From positions 1 through 6,311 of the forward strand of contig CAMNCR010000157.1 in the NCBI GenBank assembly GCA_946534455.1: a stretch of 6,311 bases of DNA, read 5' to 3'. This document shows positions 1 to 5,347 of this stretch, one piece after another. The position numbers were made by a program, and so were the translations under genes. The notes below the pieces were generated by a model, which was not told the origin of the DNA, ran no database searches, and worked only from the letters and a program-made list of their open reading frames with translations. This DNA is from an uncultured Clostridia bacterium (lineage in GTDB: Bacteria; Bacillota; Clostridia; Christensenellales; Aristaeellaceae). Positions within the stretch are counted from its first letter, which is position 1, and every line of letters begins with the position of its first letter.

Positions 1-220
1 CCAGAAGGCAGTATCATAAGCATCCTCGATGATTTCCTCAGCCTGGCTTGAGAGATTATTCCATCTGTTTTCCCACCTTGATGGATTCAGTGATTCCTTC
101 CGCAGCTTTCATTGGGGGAACGCTTATTTCATACAATTCCTGTACGCGCCGTGCAGAGGGCGCCGGCTCATCTTGCGCGGAAACGGGTTTGGTGTTATGC
201 TCTGGTTCCATGAAAATCAT
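1..220 (-). pseudogene. Possible frame-broken minus-strand gene fragment running off the left edge
   Basis: I do not recognise this as a known family. On the minus strand, an open frame from ATG at 220 (or ATG at 211) runs 54 codons to TAA at 56-58. It reads as a plausible hydrophilic protein, including ELYEISVPPMKAAEGITESI followed by KVGKQME. Just past the stop, another minus frame stays open to the window edge with an equally protein-like acidic stretch (NNLSSQAEEIIEDAYDTAFW). The two would join if one base were removed or two added near position 60. Against a real gene: no good ribosome binding site precedes either ATG, third codon positions are much less GC-rich than in the neighbouring genes, and open runs this short arise by chance. 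It could be a decayed gene, a sequencing error in a real one, or plain intergenic DNA. Confidence 0.2.
173..201 (+). promoter_or_regulatory. Candidate extended -10 promoter for the small membrane protein gene
   Basis: A -35-like TTGCGC (173-178) is separated by 17 bases from TATGCT (196-201), which is preceded by TG at 193-194, giving an extended -10 element. The -35 matches only three of six consensus bases, so the TG extension carries most of the argument. Transcription would begin near 208, about 54 bases before the start codon at 262. It is the best candidate I see in the 1-261 region, but it is weak. Confidence 0.3.
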
Positions 221-261
221 GATTGGCCTGAACTCTGAAGGGAAACAGGCAGGAGGCGCGC

Positions 262-762
262 ATGAACCAGACCGTTGTCATTTCCGTCAGCCGGACCGTT
301 CGGCCCCGGGAGGTGCTGCTCCGGCGGCTGATGGCGGTGCTGGCCGCCGTTTTTCTGGCGCAGGGAATTCTGTTCTCCACCGGCTTCATGCTGCCCTGCT
401 TTCTGATGACCCTCTGCTATTTCTGGTTCAGCCATGCCTCCAGGCGGGAATATGAATATACCCTGGAGGACGGCCTGCTGCGGATCGAGCGCGTCAGCGA
501 CCGGGGCCGGCGGGTGCTGCACGAGATTCCCTTCTCCGAGATCCAGCTGCTGTGCCGTCCGGACGCGCCGGAGGCCGCTCCCTACAGAAAGGGCGGCAGC
601 GTCCGGATCCGGAAGGTGGACTATACCTCCTACCGGGAGGATGTTCCCTATTACACGATGATCGCCGCGGAAAACGGTCAGCCCCTCAAGCTGCTGCTGG
701 ATCTGACGGAGGAAGGCATCCGCGTGCTTCGCCGGGAATGCCGGGAGGCGGTCCGGCTCTGA
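262..762 (+). CDS. Small membrane protein with two helices and a cytoplasmic domain (DUF6106-like)
   Basis: This encodes a 166-residue protein of unknown function. Residues about 24-57 are hydrophobic and can form two closely spaced membrane helices (a hairpin), preceded by a short basic N-terminus (RTVRPREVLLRR). After the second helix comes a soluble region of roughly 105 residues that opens with EYEYTLEDGLLRIERVSDRG, has alternating strand-like segments, and ends in a charged helix. This arrangement resembles, from memory, clostridial DUF6106 proteins and more loosely bacterial PH-like membrane proteins; no catalytic motif is visible. The start at 262 is supported by AGGAGG at 251-256, five bases upstream. 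The gene is followed by the strong promoter of the sugar-import operon, so it is probably transcribed separately. That the domain faces the cytoplasm is inferred from the hairpin and the basic N-terminus. Confidence 0.75.
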   Translation: MNQTVVISVSRTVRPREVLLRRLMAVLAAVFLAQGILFSTGFMLPCFLMTLCYFWFSHASRREYEYTLEDGLLRIERVSDRGRRVLHEIPFSEIQLLCRPDAPEAAPYRKGGSVRIRKVDYTSYREDVPYYTMIAAENGQPLKLLLDLTEEGIRVLRRECREAVRL

Positions 763-764
763 TG

Positions 765-783
765 CATGGCGAAACTGGCCATG
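765..783 (+). terminator. Weak hairpin after the small membrane protein gene
   Basis: CATGGC (765-770) can pair with GCCATG (778-783) around a 7-base loop, two bases after the stop codon. The following sequence is AT-rich (TTTATGAAATAATTT) but has no true T-run. It may be a poor terminator or may be chance; I see no better terminator before the next promoter. Confidence 0.2.
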
Positions 784-822
784 TTTATGAAATAATTTAA
801 CAAAAATGACGCATTTGCTTTG

Positions 823-851
823 TTGACATGCCTCCTGGAGTCTGCTACAAT
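823..851 (+). promoter_or_regulatory. Strong sigma-A-type promoter of the sugar ABC operon
   Basis: A perfect -35 TTGACA (823-828), an optimal 17-base spacer and a -10 TACAAT (846-851, five of six consensus bases) are all present. TG at 843-844 adds an extended -10 element. The stretch just upstream (about 787-808) is rich in A and T, as in UP elements that bind the alpha subunit of RNA polymerase. Transcription should begin near 858, leaving a leader of about 110 bases before the ATG at 968. A promoter this close to consensus needs a repressor to be regulated, which fits the palindrome in its leader. Confidence 0.88.
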
Positions 852-889
852 AGGCCCGGTTTTCAAGCTGTATTTTTTTGTTTTTCCAC

Positions 890-903
890 TGAAAACGTTT
901 TCA
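890..903 (+). promoter_or_regulatory. LacI-family / CcpA (cre-like) operator palindrome
   Basis: TGAAAACGTTTTCA is a perfect 14-bp palindrome with the central CG typical of operators bound by LacI/GalR-family regulators. It also fits the core of the catabolite-responsive element (TG..A.CG.T..CA) recognised by CcpA. Its centre lies about 39 bases downstream of the predicted transcription start, where a bound protein could block elongation. It may serve a dedicated sugar repressor or CcpA; the sequence alone cannot separate these, and no regulator gene lies in the window. Confidence 0.75.
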
Positions 904-917
904 TAACCCCGTTTTCA
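896..917 (+). repeat. Direct repeat of the operator half-site
   Basis: CGTTTTCA, the right half of the operator including its central CG, recurs exactly at 910-917, 14 bases after its copy at 896-903. The second copy has no matching left arm. It could be a weak accessory half-site or the remnant of a second operator, or it may be chance. Confidence 0.35.
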
Positions 918-918
918 C

Positions 919-938
919 CGGCTCCGGTGTCGGAGCTG
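919..938 (+). other. Leader hairpin upstream of the binding-protein ribosome binding site
   Basis: GCTCCG (921-926) pairs with CGGAGC (931-936) around a GTGT loop. A G-U and a C-G pair extend the stem to 919-938. It ends 12 bases before the AAGGAGG at 951. A and U follow it rather than a U-run, so it is not a terminator. It may shape the leader or protect the mRNA 5' region. Confidence 0.45.
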
Positions 939-967
939 TGAAAAAAATAAAAGGAGGATGAATCTCT

Positions 968-2227
968 ATGACCAGGAAAATCATTGCCCTCGCGCTTGCG
1001 CTGTGCATGCTGCTGGGTGTCTCTGCCGCCATGGCTGAGAAGCTGACCGTGAACTATTGGGACGACAACTTCAACGGAAACGCCCTGCGTGCCGCCGCGG
1101 AAGACTACAAGGCCAACGTCGACCCCGAATTCGAGCTGGAGCTCGTTCTGGTTTCCGGTTCCTCTGACGTGGAAAACAGCATGACCACCGCCGGTTCCTC
1201 CGGAGACTACAGCAACCTGGCTGACATCGTTCTGTTCCAGGATCACTACATTCAGCGCTATGTGATGGATTATCCGGATGCCTGGGTGGATCTGGAAGAC
1301 GCCGGCATCAACTGGGATGACTTCGGTGCTGAAAAGCTGAGCTATTCCACCGTGAACGGCAAGCACTACGGCGTGCCGGTGGATAACGGCACCGCCATCA
1401 TGGCCTATCGTGTGGACCTGCTGGAAGAATGCGGCTACAAGATCGAGGACATGAAGGGCATCACCTGGGATAAGTTCCTGGAGATCGGCAAGGAAGTGTA
1501 TGCCAAGACCGGCAAGGCCCTCCTGTCCATGGACGGAAGCGGCAACGACCTGCCCTACATGATGCTGCAGGCGGAAGGCGAATCCCAGTTCAAGGAAGGC
1601 AAGGCCTTCATCGCCGGCAATGAAAAGCTGACCCGCATCATCACCCTGCTGTGCGAAATGGTCAAGGAGCATGTGCTGATCCTGGCGAACGACTGGACCG
1701 GCTACACCAACGAGACCATCATGCAGGACCAGGTGGCCGGCGTCTTCAACGGCAACTGGATCATCCCCACCATGAGCCAGGTCGCGGAGAACAGCGGCAA
1801 GTGGGAAATCACCACCATCCCGACCCTGGACGGCGGCGAGGGCTATGCTGCCAACGGCGGTTCCTCCCTGTACGTGACCTCCAACTGCAAGAACCCCGAG
1901 CTGGCCAAGAAGTTCCTGGCCTACACCTTCGGCGGCTCCACCCAGACCTATGACAACGCCCTGCGCAACGGCGGCGTGATCGGCTGCTCCATGACGGCTG
2001 CGAAGTCCGACGTGTACAACGAAGGCGTTCCGTTCTTCAACGGCCAGGCCATCTACAGCACCATCGTTGAGATGGGCACCCATGTACCGATCGTTGAGCA
2101 GAACGATTATCACTACACCGTCCGTCAGTACATCGGCAACGCCATCCAGAACGTGCTGAACGGCGCTGATGTCGAATCCGCCCTGCAGGAAGCGCAGGAG
2201 CTGATCGACTTCGCGATGGATCAGTAA
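968..2227 (+). CDS. Carbohydrate ABC transporter substrate-binding protein (SBP family 1, CUT1)
   Basis: This 419-residue protein captures a sugar outside the cell and delivers it to the two permeases encoded next. Residues 1-23 form a signal peptide: basic TRK, a hydrophobic core, then an AMA cleavage site before Glu24. Family-1 signatures follow: VNGKHYGVPVDNGTAIMAYR at 129-148, GVFNGNWIIP at 258-267, and WEITTIPTLDGG with ANGGSSLYV at 279-303. Length is normal for the family. Aromatic residues (such as Trp31, Trp243 and Trp264) may stack on sugar rings, but the substrate cannot be named. The only Cys in the signal peptide (Cys13) follows Leu, so there is no lipobox, which is unusual for a Gram-positive binding protein. 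The start is fixed by AAGGAGG at 951-957, 10 bases upstream. It is the first gene of the operon, under the promoter at 823-851 and the operator at 890-903. Confidence 0.95.
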   Translation: MTRKIIALALALCMLLGVSAAMAEKLTVNYWDDNFNGNALRAAAEDYKANVDPEFELELVLVSGSSDVENSMTTAGSSGDYSNLADIVLFQDHYIQRYVMDYPDAWVDLEDAGINWDDFGAEKLSYSTVNGKHYGVPVDNGTAIMAYRVDLLEECGYKIEDMKGITWDKFLEIGKEVYAKTGKALLSMDGSGNDLPYMMLQAEGESQFKEGKAFIAGNEKLTRIITLLCEMVKEHVLILANDWTGYTNETIMQDQVAGVFNGNWIIPTMSQVAENSGKWEITTIPTLDGGEGYAANGGSSLYVTSNCKNPELAKKFLAYTFGGSTQTYDNALRNGGVIGCSMTAAKSDVYNEGVPFFNGQAIYSTIVEMGTHVPIVEQNDYHYTVRQYIGNAIQNVLNGADVESALQEAQELIDFAMDQ

Positions 2228-2263
2228 GAGCTGATCCCCGCAGCGGGTTCATCTGATCGCTCG

Positions 2264-2293
2264 GCAGGGAACCGGCACTTGCCGGTTCCCTGC
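2264..2293 (+). other. Perfect 13-bp inter-cistronic stem-loop (mRNA stabiliser or leaky terminator)
   Basis: GCAGGGAACCGGC (2264-2276) is followed by its exact reverse complement (2281-2293) around an ACTT loop. It lies in the 104-base gap between the binding-protein gene and the first permease gene. The sequence after it (TTCTTGGTTTC) is only partly T-rich, so full termination is unlikely. Very stable hairpins after binding-protein genes are known in other importer operons, such as malE-malF, where they protect the upstream message and keep binding protein in excess over permease. I infer the same role here. Confidence 0.75.
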
Positions 2294-2331
2294 TTCTTGG
2301 TTTCACAAAAACGACGGGAGGAACAATCCCT

Positions 2332-3231
2332 ATGAAAAAGAAAAGAGGCCTCGGCCTTCTGGCCAAACAGGAGGCTGCCGGCTGGGCCTTCCTGACCCCG
2401 GCCAGCCTGCTGATCTTCATCATGAGCTTCTATCCCATGGTGCAGGCCTTTATCACCTCGCTGAAGACGGGCTCCTCGGCCAACATGCAGTGGGCGGAGC
2501 CTCTGATCAAGAACTATTCCCGGATGTTCAAGGATAAGGTGTTCATGACCTCCATGGGCAACACCTTCCTGTATCTGATCATTCAGGTGCCGATCATGCT
2601 GGTGCTGGCGATCCTGCTGGCTCAGCTGCTCAACAACAAGGATCTGAAGCTCCGCGGCCTGTTCCGTACGCTGATCTTCCTTCCCTGCGCCACGGCGCTG
2701 GTTTCCTACGCGCTGATCTTCAAAACGCTGTTTGCCACAGAGGGCCTGATCAACGCCATCCTCCGGGGGCTGGGCATCATCCAGGAGAACGTCAACTGGC
2801 TTGGGCAGTCCGGCACCGCCAAGGCCGTCATCATCATCGCCCTTTTGTGGCGATGGACGGGCTATAACATGGTCTTTTTCCTCGCCGGCCTGCAGAACAT
2901 TGAGTATTCCGTGTATGAAGCCGCCAACATCGACGGCGCCAGCGGCTGGAAGACCTTCTGGCATATCACCGTGCCGCTGCTGCGTCCCGTGATCGTGATG
3001 ACCGGCATCATGTCCATCAACGGCACGCTGCAGCTGTTCGACGAGTCCGTCAACCTGACCAACGGCGGGCCCTCCAACACGACCATCACCATGTCCCATT
3101 ATATCTACAACAACTCCCTGGGGCAGGGCGTCGCCAACTTCGGCTACGCCTCCGCGCTGGCCTTCGTGGTGTTCATCCTCGTGGCGGTGCTGGCGTTCAT
3201 CAACATGAAGGTGGGTGATACCCGTGACTGA
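2332..3231 (+). CDS. Sugar ABC transporter permease, MalF/UgpA type
   Basis: This 299-residue protein is one of the two membrane-spanning subunits that form the sugar channel. Six hydrophobic segments are visible at about 16-36, 77-100, 109-130, 164-184, 212-235 and 272-291. Between the fourth and fifth is the EAA loop that docks the ATPase: EAANIDGASGWKTFWHITVP at 196-215, with the conserved Glu, Ala-Ala and Gly. The segment NLTNGGPSNTT (241-251) before the last helix is characteristic of UgpA-like permeases. The length fits the short UgpA form rather than the longer enteric MalF. GGGAGG at 2316-2321 lies 10 bases before the ATG. The gene follows the stem-loop after the binding-protein gene and overlaps the next permease gene, implying coupled translation. 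Confidence 0.95.
   Translation: MKKKRGLGLLAKQEAAGWAFLTPASLLIFIMSFYPMVQAFITSLKTGSSANMQWAEPLIKNYSRMFKDKVFMTSMGNTFLYLIIQVPIMLVLAILLAQLLNNKDLKLRGLFRTLIFLPCATALVSYALIFKTLFATEGLINAILRGLGIIQENVNWLGQSGTAKAVIIIALLWRWTGYNMVFFLAGLQNIEYSVYEAANIDGASGWKTFWHITVPLLRPVIVMTGIMSINGTLQLFDESVNLTNGGPSNTTITMSHYIYNNSLGQGVANFGYASALAFVVFILVAVLAFINMKVGDTRD
3208..3214 (+). promoter_or_regulatory. Ribosome binding site that sets the GTG start of the second permease
   Basis: AAGGTGG, inside the last codons of the first permease gene, lies 9 bases before the GTG at 3224. An earlier in-frame GTG at 3215 touches this motif and leaves no room for initiation, so 3224 is the better start. Confidence 0.65.
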
Positions 3232-4066
3232 TACGAAGAAAAAGCAGCCCACGGTTTCCCACATCCAGCGGAAGCTGATTCCCAGCTACATCTTTCTGAC
3301 CATCATGTCGCTGATCTCCGTCTTCCCGCTGTTCTGGATGTTCACCGCCGCCACCAACACCTCCCTGGAGGTGGCTCAGGGCAAAATCTGGTTCGGCAAT
3401 TATCTGGCGGAAAACTACCGGGCGCTGACCGCCTCCCAGGATCTGTGGCGCGCCATGTGGAATTCCTTCTTCTACGCGGCCGTGCAGACGGTGGCGAGCC
3501 TCCTGATCTGCTCCCTGGCCGGGTACGGGTTTGAGCTGTACCATGACAAGGGCAAGGACCGGCTGTTCGGCGTGCTGCTGCTGGCCATGATGGTGCCGCA
3601 GGTGGCCACGCTGATCCCGCTGTTCACCATGATTTCCCGGATGAAAATGCTCAACACGGTCTGGGCCTTCATCATTCCCGCGCTCTCCACGCCGTTCATG
3701 ATCATGATGTTCCGGCAGAATTCCCGGAACTTCCCGATCGACACCATGGAGGCGGCGCGGATCGACGGGCTGAGCGAAATCGGCATCTTCTTCCGGATGT
3801 ATTTCCCCATGATGAAATCCACCTATGCCGCCGCGGCCGTCATCACCTTCATGAACGCCTGGAACTCCTATATGTGGCCCCGCACGGTCATGAAGGGGAA
3901 CGATGTGCAGACCATGCCCATGCTGATCGCGAACATGTCCAACGGCTATGCCGTGGACTACGGCATGCTGATGCTGGGCGTTCTGTTCTGCTCCCTGCCG
4001 ACGATTATCGTCTTCTTCGTGCTGCAGAAGCAGTTCGCGGAGGGCATCACCGGTTCCGTCAAATAA
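3224..4066 (+). CDS. Sugar ABC transporter permease, MalG/UgpE type
   Basis: This 280-residue protein is the second channel subunit and pairs with the permease encoded just upstream. From the GTG start, hydrophobic segments lie at about 19-40, 80-101, 114-137, 147-164, 202-222 and 246-267. The EAA loop begins at Glu176 (EAARIDGLSEIGIFFRMYFP), and the C-terminus QKQFAEGITGSVK matches the usual MalG-type ending. Its start codon lies inside the end of the upstream gene, so the two coding regions overlap by 8 bases, which favours translational coupling and equal amounts of both subunits. A slightly longer product from GTG 3215 is possible but less likely. No ATPase gene follows; the next element is a terminator, so the ATP-binding subunit must come from another locus. 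Confidence 0.95.
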   Translation: MTDTKKKQPTVSHIQRKLIPSYIFLTIMSLISVFPLFWMFTAATNTSLEVAQGKIWFGNYLAENYRALTASQDLWRAMWNSFFYAAVQTVASLLICSLAGYGFELYHDKGKDRLFGVLLLAMMVPQVATLIPLFTMISRMKMLNTVWAFIIPALSTPFMIMMFRQNSRNFPIDTMEAARIDGLSEIGIFFRMYFPMMKSTYAAAAVITFMNAWNSYMWPRTVMKGNDVQTMPMLIANMSNGYAVDYGMLMLGVLFCSLPTIIVFFVLQKQFAEGITGSVK

Positions 4067-4078
4067 GCGGAGCCTTCC

Positions 4079-4127
4079 AAAGGACAGAGGCAAGGCGGAA
4101 GCTCCTCTGTCCTTTTGTTTTCCGTTT
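4079..4127 (+). terminator. Rho-independent terminator of the sugar ABC operon
   Basis: AAAGGACAGAGG (4079-4090) pairs perfectly with CCTCTGTCCTTT (4104-4115) across a 13-base loop, and the T-rich TTTTGTTTTCCGTTTT follows. It begins 12 bases after the stop codon of the second permease gene. The 12-bp stem with a downstream T tract is a standard intrinsic terminator, although the loop is rather large and the T tract is interrupted. Confidence 0.85.
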
Positions 4128-4149
4128 TCCATGAAATCTGAAGGACAGA
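4080..4149 (+). repeat. Repeated 9-mer able to compete with the terminator stem
   Basis: AAGGACAGA occurs at 4080-4088, in the 5' arm of the terminator, and again at 4141-4149, upstream of the hydrolase gene. The second copy could pair with TCTGTCCTT (4106-4114), which is the terminator's 3' arm. That gives a mutually exclusive fold. Because the second copy is transcribed after the terminator, it could not prevent termination as it occurs. It might instead fold read-through RNA or be chance. Confidence 0.35.
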
Positions 4150-4157
4150 CAGGTTCA

Positions 4158-4165
4158 GAAGGAGG
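4158..4165 (+). promoter_or_regulatory. Ribosome binding site that sets the hydrolase start
   Basis: GAAGGAGG lies 9 bases before the ATG at 4175. An in-frame ATG at 4166 directly abuts the motif and cannot use it, so 4175 is the likely start. Confidence 0.75.
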
Positions 4166-4174
4166 ATGCACCGC

Positions 4175-5320
4175 ATGATTCATCCCAGGAGCCAGAGAAA
4201 AAAAAGAAGCCTGCTGTTTCTGACAGCCCTGGCGCTCCTTTCCGGCTGCGCGCTGTCCCCGGCCGCGGCGGAGGGGCCCGCTCTGCCGGAGGCGCGCAGC
4301 ATCACGGCCGAGACCCGGGTGACCAAATGGGGCCAGATGCCCGTTCTCTTCCGGATTCAGGGGCAGCAGCTGCCCGAGGGCATCGGGCCGGCTCAGTTTT
4401 CCATCACCGGAGAGGCCGCCGGCTGGGGAACGCAGGCGACCCACCCGTTCTCCTGCGGCGTGCTGGAGGTCCGGGCGGAGGCGGACGGCTGGAGCCTGAT
4501 TCCCGAACAGTTTCCGGATAAATATTTCTATGTGCGAAGCTTCACCGTGGCCTGCGAGGCCGCGCCGGAGCTCGGCTTTTCCATGGCGGAGCTTTCGGAA
4601 ACCCGGACGGAAACCGCCGACCGCTTTACGCTCCGGGAAACGGACAACCATGCCGTCAAGGCATGGATCTTCCGGCCGGAGGCGGAGACGCCTCTGCCGG
4701 TGGTCGTGGTTTTCCATGGCTACGGCGACACGGCCAACCTGCTGACCTACCGCACCGCCGTAGACTGGGCGGAGCCGGAGCATCAGCAGGCCCGGCCCTG
4801 CACGGTCATCGCGCCGGTCATCGAGGACGCGCTGTACATCAGTGACAACGCCCGCAGCAAAACCTTCAGTCAGGTGCTGGCATGGATCGATGAGATGGTG
4901 CAGCAGGGGACTGCCGACCCGAATCGAATCTACCTCATGGGCAATTCCTTCGGCGGCATGTCCTCCATCGAGATGGCGGAGCAGTTTCCGGACCGCATCG
5001 CGGCGGTCCTGGCCCTCTGTCCCGCGCTGAACTATTCCCGCACGGCCATGGCGAATCTGTCCCGGATGACGGCCGTGCCGCTCTTCATTGCCCAGGCGGA
5101 AAACGACGAAACCATTCCGGTTTCCGTCGGTCGGCAGGCTGCCGAGGCCTTTTCCGAGGCGGGCGGAGAGGTCACCCTGAAGGTGTTCACCGACGCGGAG
5201 ATGGAGGCCGCCGGCGCGGTCCACGGGCAGGAGCAGACCTACAGCTTCCATCATGTAGAGCTGGCCCTCCTGGAGGACGATGCCTATGCCCGTTGGCTCT
5301 TCGATCACGTCAGGCCCTGA
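4175..5320 (+). CDS. Lipoprotein alpha/beta hydrolase, esterase-like (EstA / COG4099-like)
   Basis: This 381-residue protein is probably an acyl esterase (or less likely a peptidase) anchored to the outer face of the membrane. A basic N-terminus (RSQRKKR) and hydrophobic stretch end in the lipobox LSGC with Cys25 as the lipidation site. Residues about 40-140 form a beta-rich region that may be the Ig-like domain seen before the hydrolase in EstA-type proteins. The catalytic domain starts near 150: FHGYGD (180-185) supplies the oxyanion-hole region, GNSFGG holds nucleophile Ser258, QAENDETIPV holds likely acid Asp311, and FHHVELAL holds likely base His359 or His360. The complete triad suggests an active enzyme. 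It lies after the terminator of the sugar importer with no clear promoter of its own, so it may depend on read-through or a weak unseen promoter. Its substrate is unknown; acyl-decorated carbohydrate is an inference from context. Confidence 0.85.
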   Translation: MIHPRSQRKKRSLLFLTALALLSGCALSPAAAEGPALPEARSITAETRVTKWGQMPVLFRIQGQQLPEGIGPAQFSITGEAAGWGTQATHPFSCGVLEVRAEADGWSLIPEQFPDKYFYVRSFTVACEAAPELGFSMAELSETRTETADRFTLRETDNHAVKAWIFRPEAETPLPVVVVFHGYGDTANLLTYRTAVDWAEPEHQQARPCTVIAPVIEDALYISDNARSKTFSQVLAWIDEMVQQGTADPNRIYLMGNSFGGMSSIEMAEQFPDRIAAVLALCPALNYSRTAMANLSRMTAVPLFIAQAENDETIPVSVGRQAAEAFSEAGGEVTLKVFTDAEMEAAGAVHGQEQTYSFHHVELALLEDDAYARWLFDHVRP

Positions 5321-5347
5321 GCCGCAAAGGCCTGTCCGCCTCAGGGC
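5314..5347. repeat. Inverted repeat across the convergent gene ends
   Basis: GCCCTGAG (5314-5321) and its reverse complement (5340-5347) flank an 18-base loop. Both convergent coding regions end in CCC TGA followed by G, so each arm contains one gene's stop codon. No T-run follows on either strand, so this is at best a weak bidirectional terminator. No better terminator is visible for either gene in the 20-base gap. Confidence 0.35.

Noticed and set aside
29..238. Plus-strand frame of 69 codons at the left edge
   Set aside because: No ribosome binding site precedes it, its F/W/H-rich composition looks like an antisense shadow, and the minus strand over the same bases reads more like protein.
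852..967. Possible riboswitch in the 110-base leader of the sugar operon
   Set aside because: I see only one short hairpin and an operator palindrome, with no known aptamer motif and no terminator/antiterminator pair.
863..2113. Long open reading frame antisense to the binding-protein gene (416 codons)
   Set aside because: It is exactly in codon register with the sense gene, so it is open simply because the sense gene avoids TTA, CTA and TCA codons here. It gives a low-complexity H/G/V-rich product with no recognisable domain, and the sense frame is an unmistakable binding protein.
2237..2247. CCCGC-A-GCGGG inverted repeat just after the binding-protein stop
   Set aside because: A one-base loop is not sterically possible and the remaining stem is only about three pairs; the real structure is the 13-bp stem-loop downstream.
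2221..3264. Long open reading frame antisense to the first permease gene (347 codons)
   Set aside because: It is in register with the sense codons and open for the same codon-usage reason. Its product is rich in H, Q, D and G with no family resemblance.
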